Shown in pieces: positions 33,808-43,143 of a DNA stretch of 64,000 bases (position 1 is its first letter; each line of letters starts with the position of its first letter). Under the pieces are notes generated by a model. That model searched no databases and had not been told where the DNA came from. It saw only the letters and a program-made list of their open reading frames with translations. The position numbers were made by a program, and so were the translations under genes. This DNA is from Duodenibacillus massiliensis (GTDB lineage: Bacteria; Pseudomonadota; Gammaproteobacteria; Burkholderiales; Burkholderiaceae_F): NCBI RefSeq assembly GCF_900128485.1, contig NZ_LT635861.1, forward strand, positions 683,479 to 747,478, written 5' to 3'.

Positions 33808-35898
33808 TTACGCTTGTAAAAAATTTCGGGCGGGATCAAACCACCGGCTGGCAAACTTTTCGGCTGCCGCCGCATCCTCACGCATCCAGTCTTCGGCCGA
33901 GCGCCGCGCCCACTCCAGAAGATCCTTGTCGTTTAAGGGATCGGCAAAGCGCATGGCGGGGCTGCCGGACTGGCGCGCACCTAAAAACTCACCCGGGCCG
34001 CGAAGCCTTAGGTCCTCGCGCGCCACGGCAAAACCGTCGGTCGTCTCGCGGATCACACGCAGACGTTCCTTGCCGACGTCACTTAATTCGGGGTCAAAAA
34101 GCATGAGGCAGGTACTTTTGGCGGTACCGCGCCCCACTCGGCCGCGCAACTGATGCAGCTGCGACAGGCCAAACCGCTCGGCGTGTTCAATCACCATCAC
34201 CGAGGCGTTCGGAACATCCACACCCACCTCAATCACGGTGGTGGAGACGAGAATGTCAATTTCTCCCGCGGCAAAGCGCGCCATTACGGCTTCTTTTTCT
34301 TCTGCGGGGAGTTTGCTGTGCAGTAGCGCTGTTCTTAAGTCCGGTTCGCTTTCGCGGATCATGCGCTCGCGGTCGGTTGCGGCGGTTAGGTCCGCCTTTT
34401 CGCTTTCTTCAATGAGGGGACAGACCCAGTAGCACTGCCGCCCTTCGCGGATGTCGCCTGTGACGGCCTTTAAAACGTCCGCTGCCCGAGAAAGACTGAT
34501 GAGCTTGGTGGTGACGGGCTGCCGTCCGGGCGGCATTTCGTCTAAGAAACTCACGTCGATGTCGGCAAGGTAACTCATCGCGAGCGTGCGAGGAATGGGT
34601 GTTGCGGTTAAAAGGAGCTGATGCGGCTGAACGCCTGCATCGGTGAGCGCCAACTTCATGCGCTGTGAAACGCCGAAGCGGTGCTGCTCGTCAATCACGG
34701 CAAGCCCGAGGTTTTTAAAGTGAACGCCTTCCTGAATGAGGGCGTGGGTGCCCACCGCAATCTGAGCGGTACCGTCGGCAATGCTTTTTAGCGCTGCTTT
34801 TTTGTCGGGCCCTGAGAGGCTTCCCGCAAGAAACACAATATTGACGCCCAAGGGCGTAAGCCACGCCGAGAGCTTTTTGTAATGCTGCTGCGCGAGAATT
34901 TCCGTGGGGGCCATGACCGCGGCCTGAAAGCCGTTTTCAACGGCGCGGACGGCGGCCAGCGCCGCAATCACGGTTTTACCCGAGCCGACGTCGCCCGCGA
35001 CAAGCCGCTGCATGGGGCGCTTCGTTGCCATGTCAGCTTCAATTTCAGAGATGACGCGTTGTTGAGCTCCGGTAAGCGTAAAGGCAAGACTATCCAAAAA
35101 CCGGGTTTTAAGGGCCCCTGACGTGTCCGTCATCGCGGGCGCGGCGGCAAGGGCCTTGGCGTCCCGGCTTTTCTTTAAAAAGATCTGCTGAGCAAGAAAT
35201 TCGTCAAACACGAGGCGCTTGAATTCGGGCGCCGTGCGCTCGGAAAGCGCTTCAGCCGGTGTAAGGGGGCTCGGGTGGTGGATAAAGCGCACAGCCTCGG
35301 CAAACCCGGGAAGATTTAAGGCTTTCGTGTACTTTTCGGGAACGAGGTCCTTTAAATCGACGTCAAGGAGCGCTCTGTCAATGCGCTTGCGGATGACGGG
35401 CTGGGTGAGTGTGCCTGAGGCCGGATAAACGGGCGTAAGGGTTTTCGGAAGGTCCGAGACGTCCGCCACCGCCTTTTTAACGCGCGGCTGCCAGAGTTCC
35501 GGTTCACCGCTGTAGGCGAGTCTTACTTCACCGTAGGCACGGATGAGACTTCCCATCGTGAGAAGCTTTTTGTCACCGAACCGGAAAAGCCGCATGGCAG
35601 CCGATCCGCTCGCGTCCGTGATTCTGATAAAGGTAAAGGGAACAAAACCCGAGGTGCGTTTGGCAATGACTTCAGTAATGCGGCCCTGGACCTGGGCAAA
35701 GGTGCCGGGCGTGAGCGCCCTGCAGTCAGTGATCTGCGTTTCGTCTTCGTAACGGAGCGGCAGATGAAAGACAAAATCCCAGTCGCGCACGAGACCAAGA
35801 CGCGCAAAGCGCTCAGACATCGTGAGCTTGTCTTCTTTTTTCGGTTTTTCAGTCTTTAAGGCTTGCTGCTTTTTGACCGGGACTTTGTCAATCGGCAT
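33808..35898 (-). CDS. recG: ATP-dependent DNA helicase RecG
   Basis: Branch-migrating helicase that remodels stalled forks and recombination intermediates; 696 residues, family length. The N-terminal wedge/OB region includes FHLPLRYEDETQI and VQGRITEV. Helicase motifs follow: GDVGSGKTVIA (motif I, about 303), MAPTEILAQQHY (Ia), VIDEQHRFGV (II, about 400), LLTATPIPRTLA (III), then VSTTVIEVGVDVPNA (V) and QLRGRVGRG (VI, about 590). It starts 8 bp after ridA and precedes oxyR by 24 bp, all on the minus strand. Confidence 0.97.
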   Translation of the reverse strand: MPIDKVPVKKQQALKTEKPKKEDKLTMSERFARLGLVRDWDFVFHLPLRYEDETQITDCRALTPGTFAQVQGRITEVIAKRTSGFVPFTFIRITDASGSAAMRLFRFGDKKLLTMGSLIRAYGEVRLAYSGEPELWQPRVKKAVADVSDLPKTLTPVYPASGTLTQPVIRKRIDRALLDVDLKDLVPEKYTKALNLPGFAEAVRFIHHPSPLTPAEALSERTAPEFKRLVFDEFLAQQIFLKKSRDAKALAAAPAMTDTSGALKTRFLDSLAFTLTGAQQRVISEIEADMATKRPMQRLVAGDVGSGKTVIAALAAVRAVENGFQAAVMAPTEILAQQHYKKLSAWLTPLGVNIVFLAGSLSGPDKKAALKSIADGTAQIAVGTHALIQEGVHFKNLGLAVIDEQHRFGVSQRMKLALTDAGVQPHQLLLTATPIPRTLAMSYLADIDVSFLDEMPPGRQPVTTKLISLSRAADVLKAVTGDIREGRQCYWVCPLIEESEKADLTAATDRERMIRESEPDLRTALLHSKLPAEEKEAVMARFAAGEIDILVSTTVIEVGVDVPNASVMVIEHAERFGLSQLHQLRGRVGRGTAKSTCLMLFDPELSDVGKERLRVIRETTDGFAVAREDLRLRGPGEFLGARQSGSPAMRFADPLNDKDLLEWARRSAEDWMREDAAAAEKFASRWFDPARNFLQA

Positions 35899-35905
35899 AA
35901 CACAC

Positions 35906-36295
35906 TCAGAAGCTCATTTCCTTAATAACGGCAATGGCTTCCACTTCAAAAAGCGCACCTTTGGGGAGCGAGGAGACTTCCACGCAGCTGCGTGCGGGGT
36001 AGGGGTCCTTCACGTACTCCTTCATGACGGCGTTCACAAGGCCGAACTGCGCCATGTCAGTCACAAAAAGCGTGAACTTCACCACGTCGGAAAACGTGCC
36101 GCCTGCGGCGGAAACAACTTCCGTGAGGTTGGTGAAGGCCTGACGCACCTGGGCTTCAAGGCCCTCGGTAAGCTCTCCGGTTTCCGGCACAAGACCGATC
36201 TGACCGGAGCAGAAGACGACGTTTCCGGCTTTGACGGCCTGGTTGTACGGGCCGATCGCAGCAGGGGCCGTCTTGGTTGAAATAATCTCAGTCAT
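35906..36295 (-). CDS. ridA: RidA family 2-iminobutanoate/2-iminopropanoate deaminase
   Basis: Cytoplasmic enamine/imine deaminase that removes reactive 2-aminoacrylate-type intermediates produced by PLP enzymes. ATG 36295 gives TEIISTKTAPAAIGPYNQAV, the usual RidA start; a TTG at 36304 in frame is less likely. The catalytic Arg is in YPARSCVEVSSLPKGALFEV (about residue 103). Length is 129. It is the first gene of an apparent ridA-recG-oxyR transcript. Confidence 0.95.
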   Translation of the reverse strand: MTEIISTKTAPAAIGPYNQAVKAGNVVFCSGQIGLVPETGELTEGLEAQVRQAFTNLTEVVSAAGGTFSDVVKFTLFVTDMAQFGLVNAVMKEYVKDPYPARSCVEVSSLPKGALFEVEAIAVIKEMSF

Positions 36296-37054
36296 ATGCT
36301 TCAAAATCTCCCATATCAGCGGAGAAAAAACGGCACAGGCGCTGTCTTTCCTCTCATTGAATAATTATATTATTAATTCTCATGAATTTAGGAAGCGTTT
36401 ATTATAAATCATGAGCGTTTTCAATTAGGTATTTTATCTTAGAATACTCATGAAGGAGTATTTAAAGCGGGTTAAGACAATGTCCTTGGGTTTTATTCCG
36501 GCTGATTTATAAGTGCCCTGAAATACGAGGGCGAAAACGGGAATTCTCAGAAGGTTTGCTTAGGTCAAAGAAGCGGAGAAATTTGGGGTTATTACCTATA
36601 GTACTTAGGTAGTATGGCTCGTAAACTCGCGCTGACACATAAGGTCGGCTTAATTTAAGCCGCCTGCGGTGTTGTTTTTCTGAGGTGCGGGCCGGCTGCG
36701 GGAAACTGCGGCAGGGGCGCGCCGGGACGCTGTTGTGCGCGGCTTCTCCGGCTCTTTTTTCAAGGGTCCGGGGTGTCTGAAGCGGTTGCGGTTCGGACGG
36801 CACGGCGGCACGGGCAAGGGTGTTGCGGAGTGTAAACGCCGGTCACTGTATTGCTCCAAGTCATTGAGAGCCGACTGCAGGAATGACGTTGCCGGCAAAG
36901 AGGTTGACAATATCATCCCGAATGGGTAGGTCCCCCGGGACTTCCCACAAAAAAGAGCTTTTCTGACCCTGCCGGGTCATGCGGTGCGGTTTGTTGTGCT
37001 TGACGGACCGGATGAACCCAGGCGGATCCTCACGGATCAAGGAGACCATAAAAA
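36296..37054 (+). promoter_or_regulatory. 760-bp non-coding region upstream of frdA; AT-rich promoter zone
   Basis: No credible gene is seen, and in particular no cytochrome b subunit gene. The first 330 bp are AT-rich. TTAGGT occurs three times on the plus strand (about 36425, 36558 and 36605). A dyad TACCTA-N7-TAGGTA spans 36593-36611, and a possible -10 element TAGTAT at 36610 is followed by GGCTCG. A similar TAGTATGTGGCTCG and TTTGCTTAGGT occur upstream of aspA. frdA has a strong ribosome site (AAGGAGACC). The transcription start is not proven. Confidence 0.4.
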
Positions 37055-39037
37055 ATGAAGATTATCTACACCGACGTACTGGTGATCGGTGGCGGCCTGG
37101 CCGGTCTTCGCATGGCAGTTGCTGCCAAGCGTCGCGGTCACGACTCCATCGTCTTGTCGCTGGTGCCCCCGAAGCGTTCGCACTCCAAGGCGGCGCAGGG
37201 CGGCATGCAGGCCTCTCTCGGCAACGTGATTAAGGGCCTGGGGGACAATGAAGACGTCCACTTCGCCGATACCGTCCGCGGTTCCGACTGGGGTGCCGAC
37301 CAGGACGTGGTGCGTATGTTCGTCAACACCAGCCCGAAGGCCGTGCGTGAACTCGCGGCCTGGGGCGTGCCCTGGAGCCGTATCACCCCGGGTGACCGCC
37401 AGGTCATCATCAATGGTGAAAAGGTCACGATTACCGAGCGCAAGGAGGCCGCGGGCCTGATCGGCCAGCGTGACTTCGGCGGCACGAAGAAGTGGCGTAC
37501 GTGCTTTGTGTCTGACGGCACGGGCCACGCGATGCTTAACGCCGTGAGCGACCGCGTCATCGCCGAACACGTTCCGGTTGTCGAACGTATCGAAGCTCTC
37601 TCTCTGATTCATGACGGCAAGCGCTGCTACGGCGCTGTCTGCCGCGATCTGATGACGGGCGAACTGATTGCCTACGTTGCAAAGGCTACGGCCATTGCCA
37701 CGGGCGGCGCCGGCAAGCTCTTCCGCGTGACGACGAACGCTCAGATCTGCGAAGGCACGGGCCACGCTCTGGCTCTGGAATCCGGTGTTGCCACGCTCGG
37801 CAACATGGAAGCCATTCAGTTCCACCCGACCGGTATTTTCCCGGCCGGTATTCTCGTGACGGAAGGCTGCCGCGGTGACGGCGGTCTGCTTCGTGACGTT
37901 GACGGCCACCGCTTCATGCCGGACGTGGAACCGGAAAAGAAGGAACTCGCCTCCCGCGACGTCGTGAGCCGCCGTATGGAAGAACGTATTGCTCAGGGCA
38001 AGGGCGTGAAGAGCCGCTTCGGCGAACACCTCTGGCTCGACATCACGCTGCTGGGCGAACACCACATTAAGCACAACCTGCGTGAAGTTTACGAAATCTG
38101 CCACTACTTCCTGGGCGTTGACCCCACGAAGGAATGGATCCCGGTGCGTCCGGCCATGCACTACACGATGGGCGGCGTGCGCACGAACTACACGGGCGAA
38201 TCCCGTCAGTTGAAGGGCCTCTTTGCCGCGGGCGAAGCAGCCTGCTGGGATATGCACGGCTTTAACCGCCTGGGCGGCAACTCCGTGGCTGAAACCGTTG
38301 TGGGCGGCATGATCGTCGGTGAATTCATCGCCGATTTCTGCGACCGTCCCGAAAACGGCATTGACATTCCGACCTCCCTCATTTATGACGCGGCCGCCAA
38401 GGTCAAGGCTGAATTGGACGGGTTCCTGAAGAATTCCGGCACGGAAGACATGGCCAAGATCCGTACCCGCATGCAGGAACTCATGACGAGCAAGATCGGT
38501 ATTTTCCGTCGCGGCGACGTGATGGACAGCGCCGTCGAAGAACTCGAAGAGCTCTACAAGAAGACCTTCAAGGTCTCCTGCAAGGATCAGCTGGGCGCCA
38601 ACGCCGAACTCACCTATGCCTACCGCACCCGCAAGATGCTCAAGGTGGCTCTCGCGATTGCCTGCGGCGCTACGGCCCGTAAGGAAAGCCGCGGTGCTCA
38701 CTTCCGTGAAGACTTCCCGGTCCGCGACGACGCCAAGTGGTTGAAGCGCACCCTCTCTTCCTGGAAGGAAGGCGACACGATGCCGACGCTTACCTACGAA
38801 ACGCTCGACATCAGCAAGATGGAACTCCCGCCGGGCTGGCGTGGTTACGGCGCCAAGAACTACATCGACAACCCCGAAACGCCCAAGCGTCAGGCCGAAG
38901 TCGATGCCATCCGCGCCAAGATGCAGGCCGAAGGTGCCGACCGCTTCCAGATTCAGGATGCGATCATGCCCTACCACAATCTGCTGCCCAAGCGTCTGCA
39001 GGGCCGCAATGAACGCATCGATGAACCCCTGCCGTAA
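37055..39037 (+). CDS. frdA: Fumarate reductase flavoprotein subunit, Wolinella type
   Basis: Catalytic subunit with covalent FAD that reduces fumarate to succinate; 660 residues, close to the 656 of Wolinella FrdA. It follows that protein along its length: [19 protein letters not shown] (FAD binding), [18 protein letters not shown] (FAD-linking His), [20 protein letters not shown] and [10 protein letters not shown] (active-site Arg), [13 protein letters not shown] and [12 protein letters not shown]. No signal peptide, so it is cytoplasmic. frdB follows 20 bp later. No frdC cytochrome b gene precedes or follows it, unlike the frdCAB order in Wolinella. Confidence 0.95.
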   Translation: MKIIYTDVLVIGGGLAGLRMAVAAKRRGHDSIVLSLVPPKRSHSKAAQGGMQASLGNVIKGLGDNEDVHFADTVRGSDWGADQDVVRMFVNTSPKAVRELAAWGVPWSRITPGDRQVIINGEKVTITERKEAAGLIGQRDFGGTKKWRTCFVSDGTGHAMLNAVSDRVIAEHVPVVERIEALSLIHDGKRCYGAVCRDLMTGELIAYVAKATAIATGGAGKLFRVTTNAQICEGTGHALALESGVATLGNMEAIQFHPTGIFPAGILVTEGCRGDGGLLRDVDGHRFMPDVEPEKKELASRDVVSRRMEERIAQGKGVKSRFGEHLWLDITLLGEHHIKHNLREVYEICHYFLGVDPTKEWIPVRPAMHYTMGGVRTNYTGESRQLKGLFAAGEAACWDMHGFNRLGGNSVAETVVGGMIVGEFIADFCDRPENGIDIPTSLIYDAAAKVKAELDGFLKNSGTEDMAKIRTRMQELMTSKIGIFRRGDVMDSAVEELEELYKKTFKVSCKDQLGANAELTYAYRTRKMLKVALAIACGATARKESRGAHFREDFPVRDDAKWLKRTLSSWKEGDTMPTLTYETLDISKMELPPGWRGYGAKNYIDNPETPKRQAEVDAIRAKMQAEGADRFQIQDAIMPYHNLLPKRLQGRNERIDEPLP

Positions 39038-39057
39038 TTCCGAGGAGCTGAACTGAA

Positions 39058-39861
39058 ATGAGTACTCAAGTTAAAAAGCAGCACCGTATGCTCAAGGTCA
39101 GCATCCTGCGCTACAACCCGGCTGACCCCAAGAGCGTCCCGCACATGCAGACCTACGAGATCGAAGAAAGCGACTCGATGACGCTCTACATTCTGCTGAA
39201 CGAACTGCGTGACACGCAGGATCCGTCTCTGCAGTTTGACTTCGTCTGCCGCGCCGGTATCTGCGGTTCCTGCGCCATGATGATCAACGGTAAGCCCGGC
39301 CTTGCCTGCCGTACGCTCACCCGTGACCTTCCCACGGAATTCACGCTTGCTCCGTTGCCTGCGTTCGAACTGATCGGTGACCTCTCGGTCAATACCGGTA
39401 AGTGGATGCGCAACATGAGCGAACGCATGGAAACGTGGGTTCACATGAAGACCGAAGAGATCAATCTCTGCAAGAAGGAAGAACCGATGGATCCGCAGCT
39501 TGCGGAAGACATCTACCTTCTGGACCGTTGCGTGGAATGCGGCTGCTGTATCGCCGGTTGCGGTACGGTCCGCATCCGCCCGGACTTCGCCGGCGGCGTC
39601 GCGATCAACAAGATCGCCCGCTTCCGTCTGGATCCGCGCGACACCCGTAACGACGCCGATTTCTACGATGTGATCGGTGATGATTCCGGTGTGTTCGGCT
39701 GCATGTCGCTCTTGGCCTGCCACGACTTCTGCCCGAAGGATCTGCCGCTGAAGACCCAGATCGCGTTCATCCGCCGCAAGATGGCTGAACAGGGTATCAA
39801 GAACTACGACAAGGTCACGCCCACACCGCAGAAGAAGATCTACATCAAGCGTCTGCACTAA
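39058..39861 (+). CDS. frdB: Fumarate reductase iron-sulfur subunit
   Basis: Electron-transfer subunit, 267 residues. The [2Fe-2S] ligands are in FVCRAGICGSCAMMINGKP and the following CRTLT (about 65-85). The [4Fe-4S] and [3Fe-4S] ligands are in DRCVECGCCIAGC (about 158-170) and GCMSLLACHDFCPKDLPL (about 218-235). It resembles Wolinella FrdB throughout and has about 20 extra basic C-terminal residues (KVTPTPQKKIYIKRLH). It should connect FrdA to a membrane quinol-oxidising subunit, but none is encoded here. A terminator follows directly. Confidence 0.95.
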   Translation: MSTQVKKQHRMLKVSILRYNPADPKSVPHMQTYEIEESDSMTLYILLNELRDTQDPSLQFDFVCRAGICGSCAMMINGKPGLACRTLTRDLPTEFTLAPLPAFELIGDLSVNTGKWMRNMSERMETWVHMKTEEINLCKKEEPMDPQLAEDIYLLDRCVECGCCIAGCGTVRIRPDFAGGVAINKIARFRLDPRDTRNDADFYDVIGDDSGVFGCMSLLACHDFCPKDLPLKTQIAFIRRKMAEQGIKNYDKVTPTPQKKIYIKRLH

Positions 39862-39892
39862 GACTGTCTGATGTGATCCGTATCTGACGGAT

Positions 39893-39928
39893 AAGCCCGC
39901 TTCTGATTTCGTTCGGAAGCGGGTTTTT
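39893..39928 (+). terminator. Terminator after frdAB
   Basis: AGCCCGCTTC pairs with GAAGCGGG around a 12-base loop and is followed by TTTTT. It closes the two-gene operon, so no third subunit is co-transcribed. Confidence 0.88.
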
Positions 39929-39957
39929 CGTGCCCTGCCTGATGTAAAAACCGAAGC

Positions 39958-40026
39958 GCTTTTGCATGAGTTTTGAGCAAAAGCATTGTCATCGTATTGT
40001 CGTGTAACTGTGTGTTGCGCGATAAT
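39958..40026 (+). promoter_or_regulatory. Candidate promoter and operator of tctBAC
   Basis: A dyad GCTTTTGC-N11-GCAAAAGC (39958-39984) lies just upstream of a possible -35 TTGTCG (39997) and -10 GATAAT (40021) with an 18-bp spacer. The half-site resembles the dyad at 12543 next to the LysR gene. Confidence 0.4.
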
Positions 40027-40089
40027 TCACACAACTTTTCGGCATAAACCAGGCCGATCAGTCCGATTGCTTAAATTCATGCCTCCGCG

Positions 40090-40539
40090 ATGAAGAAATC
40101 CGATACCGCAGTCACATTGGTGGTCTACGCAATCACCACATTGTTTTTGGTCATGACGCTTAAGCTTCCCCCGGAAGCGCAGACCTATCCCCTGGCGCTA
40201 CTCACAGCGCTCTACGTGTTAAATACCCTCTACATTCTTTCAGCGTATCTGAAGTGGCGCGTTGAGCGGAAGATGCACGACGATTTGGCCGAGCACTTCA
40301 AAGGCTTTTTGCCGAAGCAGTTCATCGGGGTCATCATCGGCATCATCGTCTACATGGTGCTTCTGGTCACTGCGGGCTACTACATCGCAACGATTGCGTA
40401 TCTTGCGGGGGCTCTTCTTTTTCTCAAAGTCAAAAAGCAGTGGATTGTGCTCGTGATCGCGGTGCTTCTCGCGGTGATCTACCCGGTCTTTACGCTCTTT
40501 CTCAAAGTGCCTCTTCCCAAAGGCATGCTTTTTTCCTGA
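40090..40539 (+). CDS. tctB: Tripartite tricarboxylate transporter, small membrane subunit TctB
   Basis: 149-residue small membrane component of a TTT-type importer. Four hydrophobic segments are visible (VTLVVYAITTLFLVM, YPLALLTALYVLNTLYIL, FIGVIIGIIVYMVLLVTAGY and WIVLVIAVLLAVIYPVFTLF), separated by a charged loop. These proteins pair with TctA in the inner membrane. It is the first gene of tctB-tctA-tctC with a 22-bp gap to tctA. Confidence 0.88.
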   Translation: MKKSDTAVTLVVYAITTLFLVMTLKLPPEAQTYPLALLTALYVLNTLYILSAYLKWRVERKMHDDLAEHFKGFLPKQFIGVIIGIIVYMVLLVTAGYYIATIAYLAGALLFLKVKKQWIVLVIAVLLAVIYPVFTLFLKVPLPKGMLFS

Positions 40540-40561
40540 TTCGTGCCGGAGGAAATGACAA

Positions 40562-42064
40562 ATGCTTGAGACACTGAGTCTGATGGGGGCGGGGTTTGTA
40601 AACGCACTTTCCCCGATCAATATCGCCGCCATGTTTTTGTCGACGGCCCTGGGCGTCACGATCGGCTGCCTGCCAGGGCTTTCGGCCGCCATGGGCGTGG
40701 CGCTTTTGCTCCCGATTACCTTCGGCATGCCCCCGGCAACGGGCCTCATTGTTTTGGGGGGCATCTACTGCGGCGCCATTTTCGGGGGCTCCATTTCAGC
40801 GATTTTGATTCATACGCCGGGCACGCCCGCTTCTGCCGCAACCGCAATTGAGGGCTATCAGCTCACACTGAAGGGGCAGGCGGCAAAAGCGTTGACGGTT
40901 GCTTGCGTCGCGAGTTTCTGCGGCGGGCTTTTGTCCTGCATTTCGCTTTACTTCTTTTCGCCGGCACTCGCTCAGCTTGCGATGCAGTTTAAGAGCCCGG
41001 AATACTTCTGGCTTTCGCTTTTCGGGCTCACGGTGATTGCGGGTGTGTCCTCGAAGTCACTCTTAAAGGGCCTCATCTCGGGCTTTATGGGGCTTTTGAT
41101 TTCCACAATCGGCATGGACCCGATGGAAGGCGTTGAGCGCTTCATGTTCGGGCAGAGCACGCTTTATAACGGCGTGAACGTCACCTGTGCTCTGATCGGG
41201 CTTTTCTCCATGTCCCAGGTTTTGATTCTTGCGGAAAGCCGGATCGTCGAGCGCGCCAAAGCCAAAGCGATTACCGATAAGTTCCGTCTGACGCGCCCTG
41301 AGATGAAGCGCATCACGCCGCCTGTGCTGAGAAGCTGGATTATCGGCAACATCGTGGGGATTCTGCCCGGCGCGGGAGCCACGATTGCCTGCTTTATGGG
41401 TTACAACGAAGCCAAGCGCTTCAGTAAACACAAGGAAGAATTCGGTAAAGGGAGCATTGAAGGCGTTGCCGGCAGCGAATCGGCCAACAATGCGGTCACC
41501 GGGGGCTCGCTCATTCCGACTTTGACGCTCGGTATTCCCGGTGAGTCGGTGACGGCGGTGCTGATGGGGGGCCTTGTGATTCACGGCCTGCAGCCCGGGC
41601 CCGAACTTTTTACAACATACGCGGGCATGACCTACACCTTCTTTGCCGGTTTTGTGATCGTGCAGTTCATGATGCTGGCGATCGGCCTTTTGGGCTGCAA
41701 AGGTTTTGCCCAGATTTCGCGCGTCTCTGACGCCATTCTCATTCCGAGCATTGTGGTGCTCTGTGTTGTGGGTTCCTACGCGATTCACAATAACATCGTG
41801 GAAGTGGGGATCATGTTGATCTTCGGCGTCCTGGGGTATCTGATGCGTAAGTTTGACTTCAACGCCGCCGCGATGGTCTTGGGGCTCATTCTCGGCCCGA
41901 TCGGGGAGAGGGGCTTGCGTCGGTCGCTGATGCTCTCGGACGGCGATCCGTCGGTGCTCTTTTCGACACCCTTGTGCTGGATGCTGATTGCGCTTTGCGT
42001 GATCGGTATTCTCTCGCCCCTTTTCATGAACCGCTGGGAAAAGCGGATGACGGAGCAGCAGTAG
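40562..42064 (+). CDS. tctA: Tripartite tricarboxylate transporter, large permease subunit TctA
   Basis: 500-residue permease, the length of TctA, with about 11-12 membrane segments. The family blocks are clear: [21 protein letters not shown] (about 35-55), [21 protein letters not shown] (about 70-90), and [22 protein letters not shown] (about 260-280), followed by [20 protein letters not shown]. It uses the sodium or proton gradient to import a carboxylate delivered by the periplasmic TctC receptor. GGAGG precedes the ATG. Confidence 0.95.
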   Translation: MLETLSLMGAGFVNALSPINIAAMFLSTALGVTIGCLPGLSAAMGVALLLPITFGMPPATGLIVLGGIYCGAIFGGSISAILIHTPGTPASAATAIEGYQLTLKGQAAKALTVACVASFCGGLLSCISLYFFSPALAQLAMQFKSPEYFWLSLFGLTVIAGVSSKSLLKGLISGFMGLLISTIGMDPMEGVERFMFGQSTLYNGVNVTCALIGLFSMSQVLILAESRIVERAKAKAITDKFRLTRPEMKRITPPVLRSWIIGNIVGILPGAGATIACFMGYNEAKRFSKHKEEFGKGSIEGVAGSESANNAVTGGSLIPTLTLGIPGESVTAVLMGGLVIHGLQPGPELFTTYAGMTYTFFAGFVIVQFMMLAIGLLGCKGFAQISRVSDAILIPSIVVLCVVGSYAIHNNIVEVGIMLIFGVLGYLMRKFDFNAAAMVLGLILGPIGERGLRRSLMLSDGDPSVLFSTPLCWMLIALCVIGILSPLFMNRWEKRMTEQQ

Positions 42065-42170
42065 TGTTCATCAACCGGTGCCTTGGTTAATGGGGCATCG
42101 GTTTTTTATTTTCGGCGGTGCCGGTCACAGGAACCGAACATGTGCCGCAACAACCAAAGGAGACAGTAAC

Positions 42171-43121
42171 GTGAAGAAGTTTTTGATCGCAACGGCAGTT
42201 CTCGGCGCTCTGGCCGCGGGCACAACGGCCTGGGCCTGGCAGCCCGACGGTGACGTCACGGTGATTGTGGCTTATAAGGCGGGTTCGGGCACCGACACCG
42301 GTGCGCGGCTTCTTTCCATGGAAGCCGAAAAGTATGTCGGCAAGACCCTCATCATCAATAACCTGCCGGGCGCTGACGGCAAGATCGGCTGGACGGAACT
42401 GGTGCGTGCCAAACCCGACGGCCGTACGATCGGCTTTATTAACCTTCCGACCTTTACGACGCTTGCGGCCCAGCCCGGTGCGCCCTTTAAGGTGAGCCAG
42501 ATCACGCCGATCGCGAACCACCTCACCGAAACGAGCGTTGTGGTTGTGAAGGCGGACAGCCCCTGGAAGGACATCAAGAGCCTTGTGGCCGCGATGAAGG
42601 AAAAGGGAAATCTGCGCGCGTCAACGAACGGCGTGAAGGCCTCCAACCACACGGCCGCGCAGTTGTTCGCGAAGAGTGCCGGAGCCAAATATAAGGCCAT
42701 CCCCTACGGCGGCACGGCCGATCAGCTTCTGGCACTGCGCCAGGGCGAAGTGCACTTTACCTGCGCGAAGGTTGCTGACGTTGCAAAACTCGTGACCGGT
42801 GCCAAGCCCGAGCTGCGCGTTCTGGCTGTTTTCGATAAGAAGCGTCTTGCTGAATTCCCGGATGTTCCGACGTTGGGCGAAGTGGGGCTCTATCCCGAAT
42901 GGTACGGCTCTGCGCGCGCCGTGGTGGCCCCGGCGGGCACCCCAAAGGAAGTGATGGACTTCTATGCTGAGGCGTTTGCCAAGACCATGAAGGATCCGGA
43001 AGTCATTGAAGCCCACAAGAAGGCGGGGCTTAACCTTGACTACAAGGACGCTAAGGAACTCGGTGACCTCATCAAGGCCCAGGAAGTCTTTGCCAAGGAT
43101 GTGGTGAACAAGCTCTACTAA
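42171..43121 (+). CDS. tctC: Tripartite tricarboxylate transporter receptor TctC (Bug family)
   Basis: Periplasmic binding protein of the Bug family, 316 residues from GTG 42171, which follows AAAGGAGACAGTAAC; an in-frame ATG at 42078 lacks a ribosome site. The signal peptide is KKFLIATAVLGALAAGTTAW(A). The mature part shows the Bug pattern: VTVIVAYKAGSGTDTGAR, IINNLPGADGKIGW, and a C-terminal AEFPDVPTLGEVGL. The ligand (citrate or another carboxylate) cannot be read. It completes the tctBAC operon. Confidence 0.93.
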   Translation: MKKFLIATAVLGALAAGTTAWAWQPDGDVTVIVAYKAGSGTDTGARLLSMEAEKYVGKTLIINNLPGADGKIGWTELVRAKPDGRTIGFINLPTFTTLAAQPGAPFKVSQITPIANHLTETSVVVVKADSPWKDIKSLVAAMKEKGNLRASTNGVKASNHTAAQLFAKSAGAKYKAIPYGGTADQLLALRQGEVHFTCAKVADVAKLVTGAKPELRVLAVFDKKRLAEFPDVPTLGEVGLYPEWYGSARAVVAPAGTPKEVMDFYAEAFAKTMKDPEVIEAHKKAGLNLDYKDAKELGDLIKAQEVFAKDVVNKLY

Positions 43122-43143
43122 ACCACAACCGGTAGCGTTTTTA

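Noticed and set aside
37037..38977. A 646-codon minus-strand open frame opposite frdA
   Set aside because: Antisense shadow of the strongly codon-biased frdA; no domain and no ribosome site.
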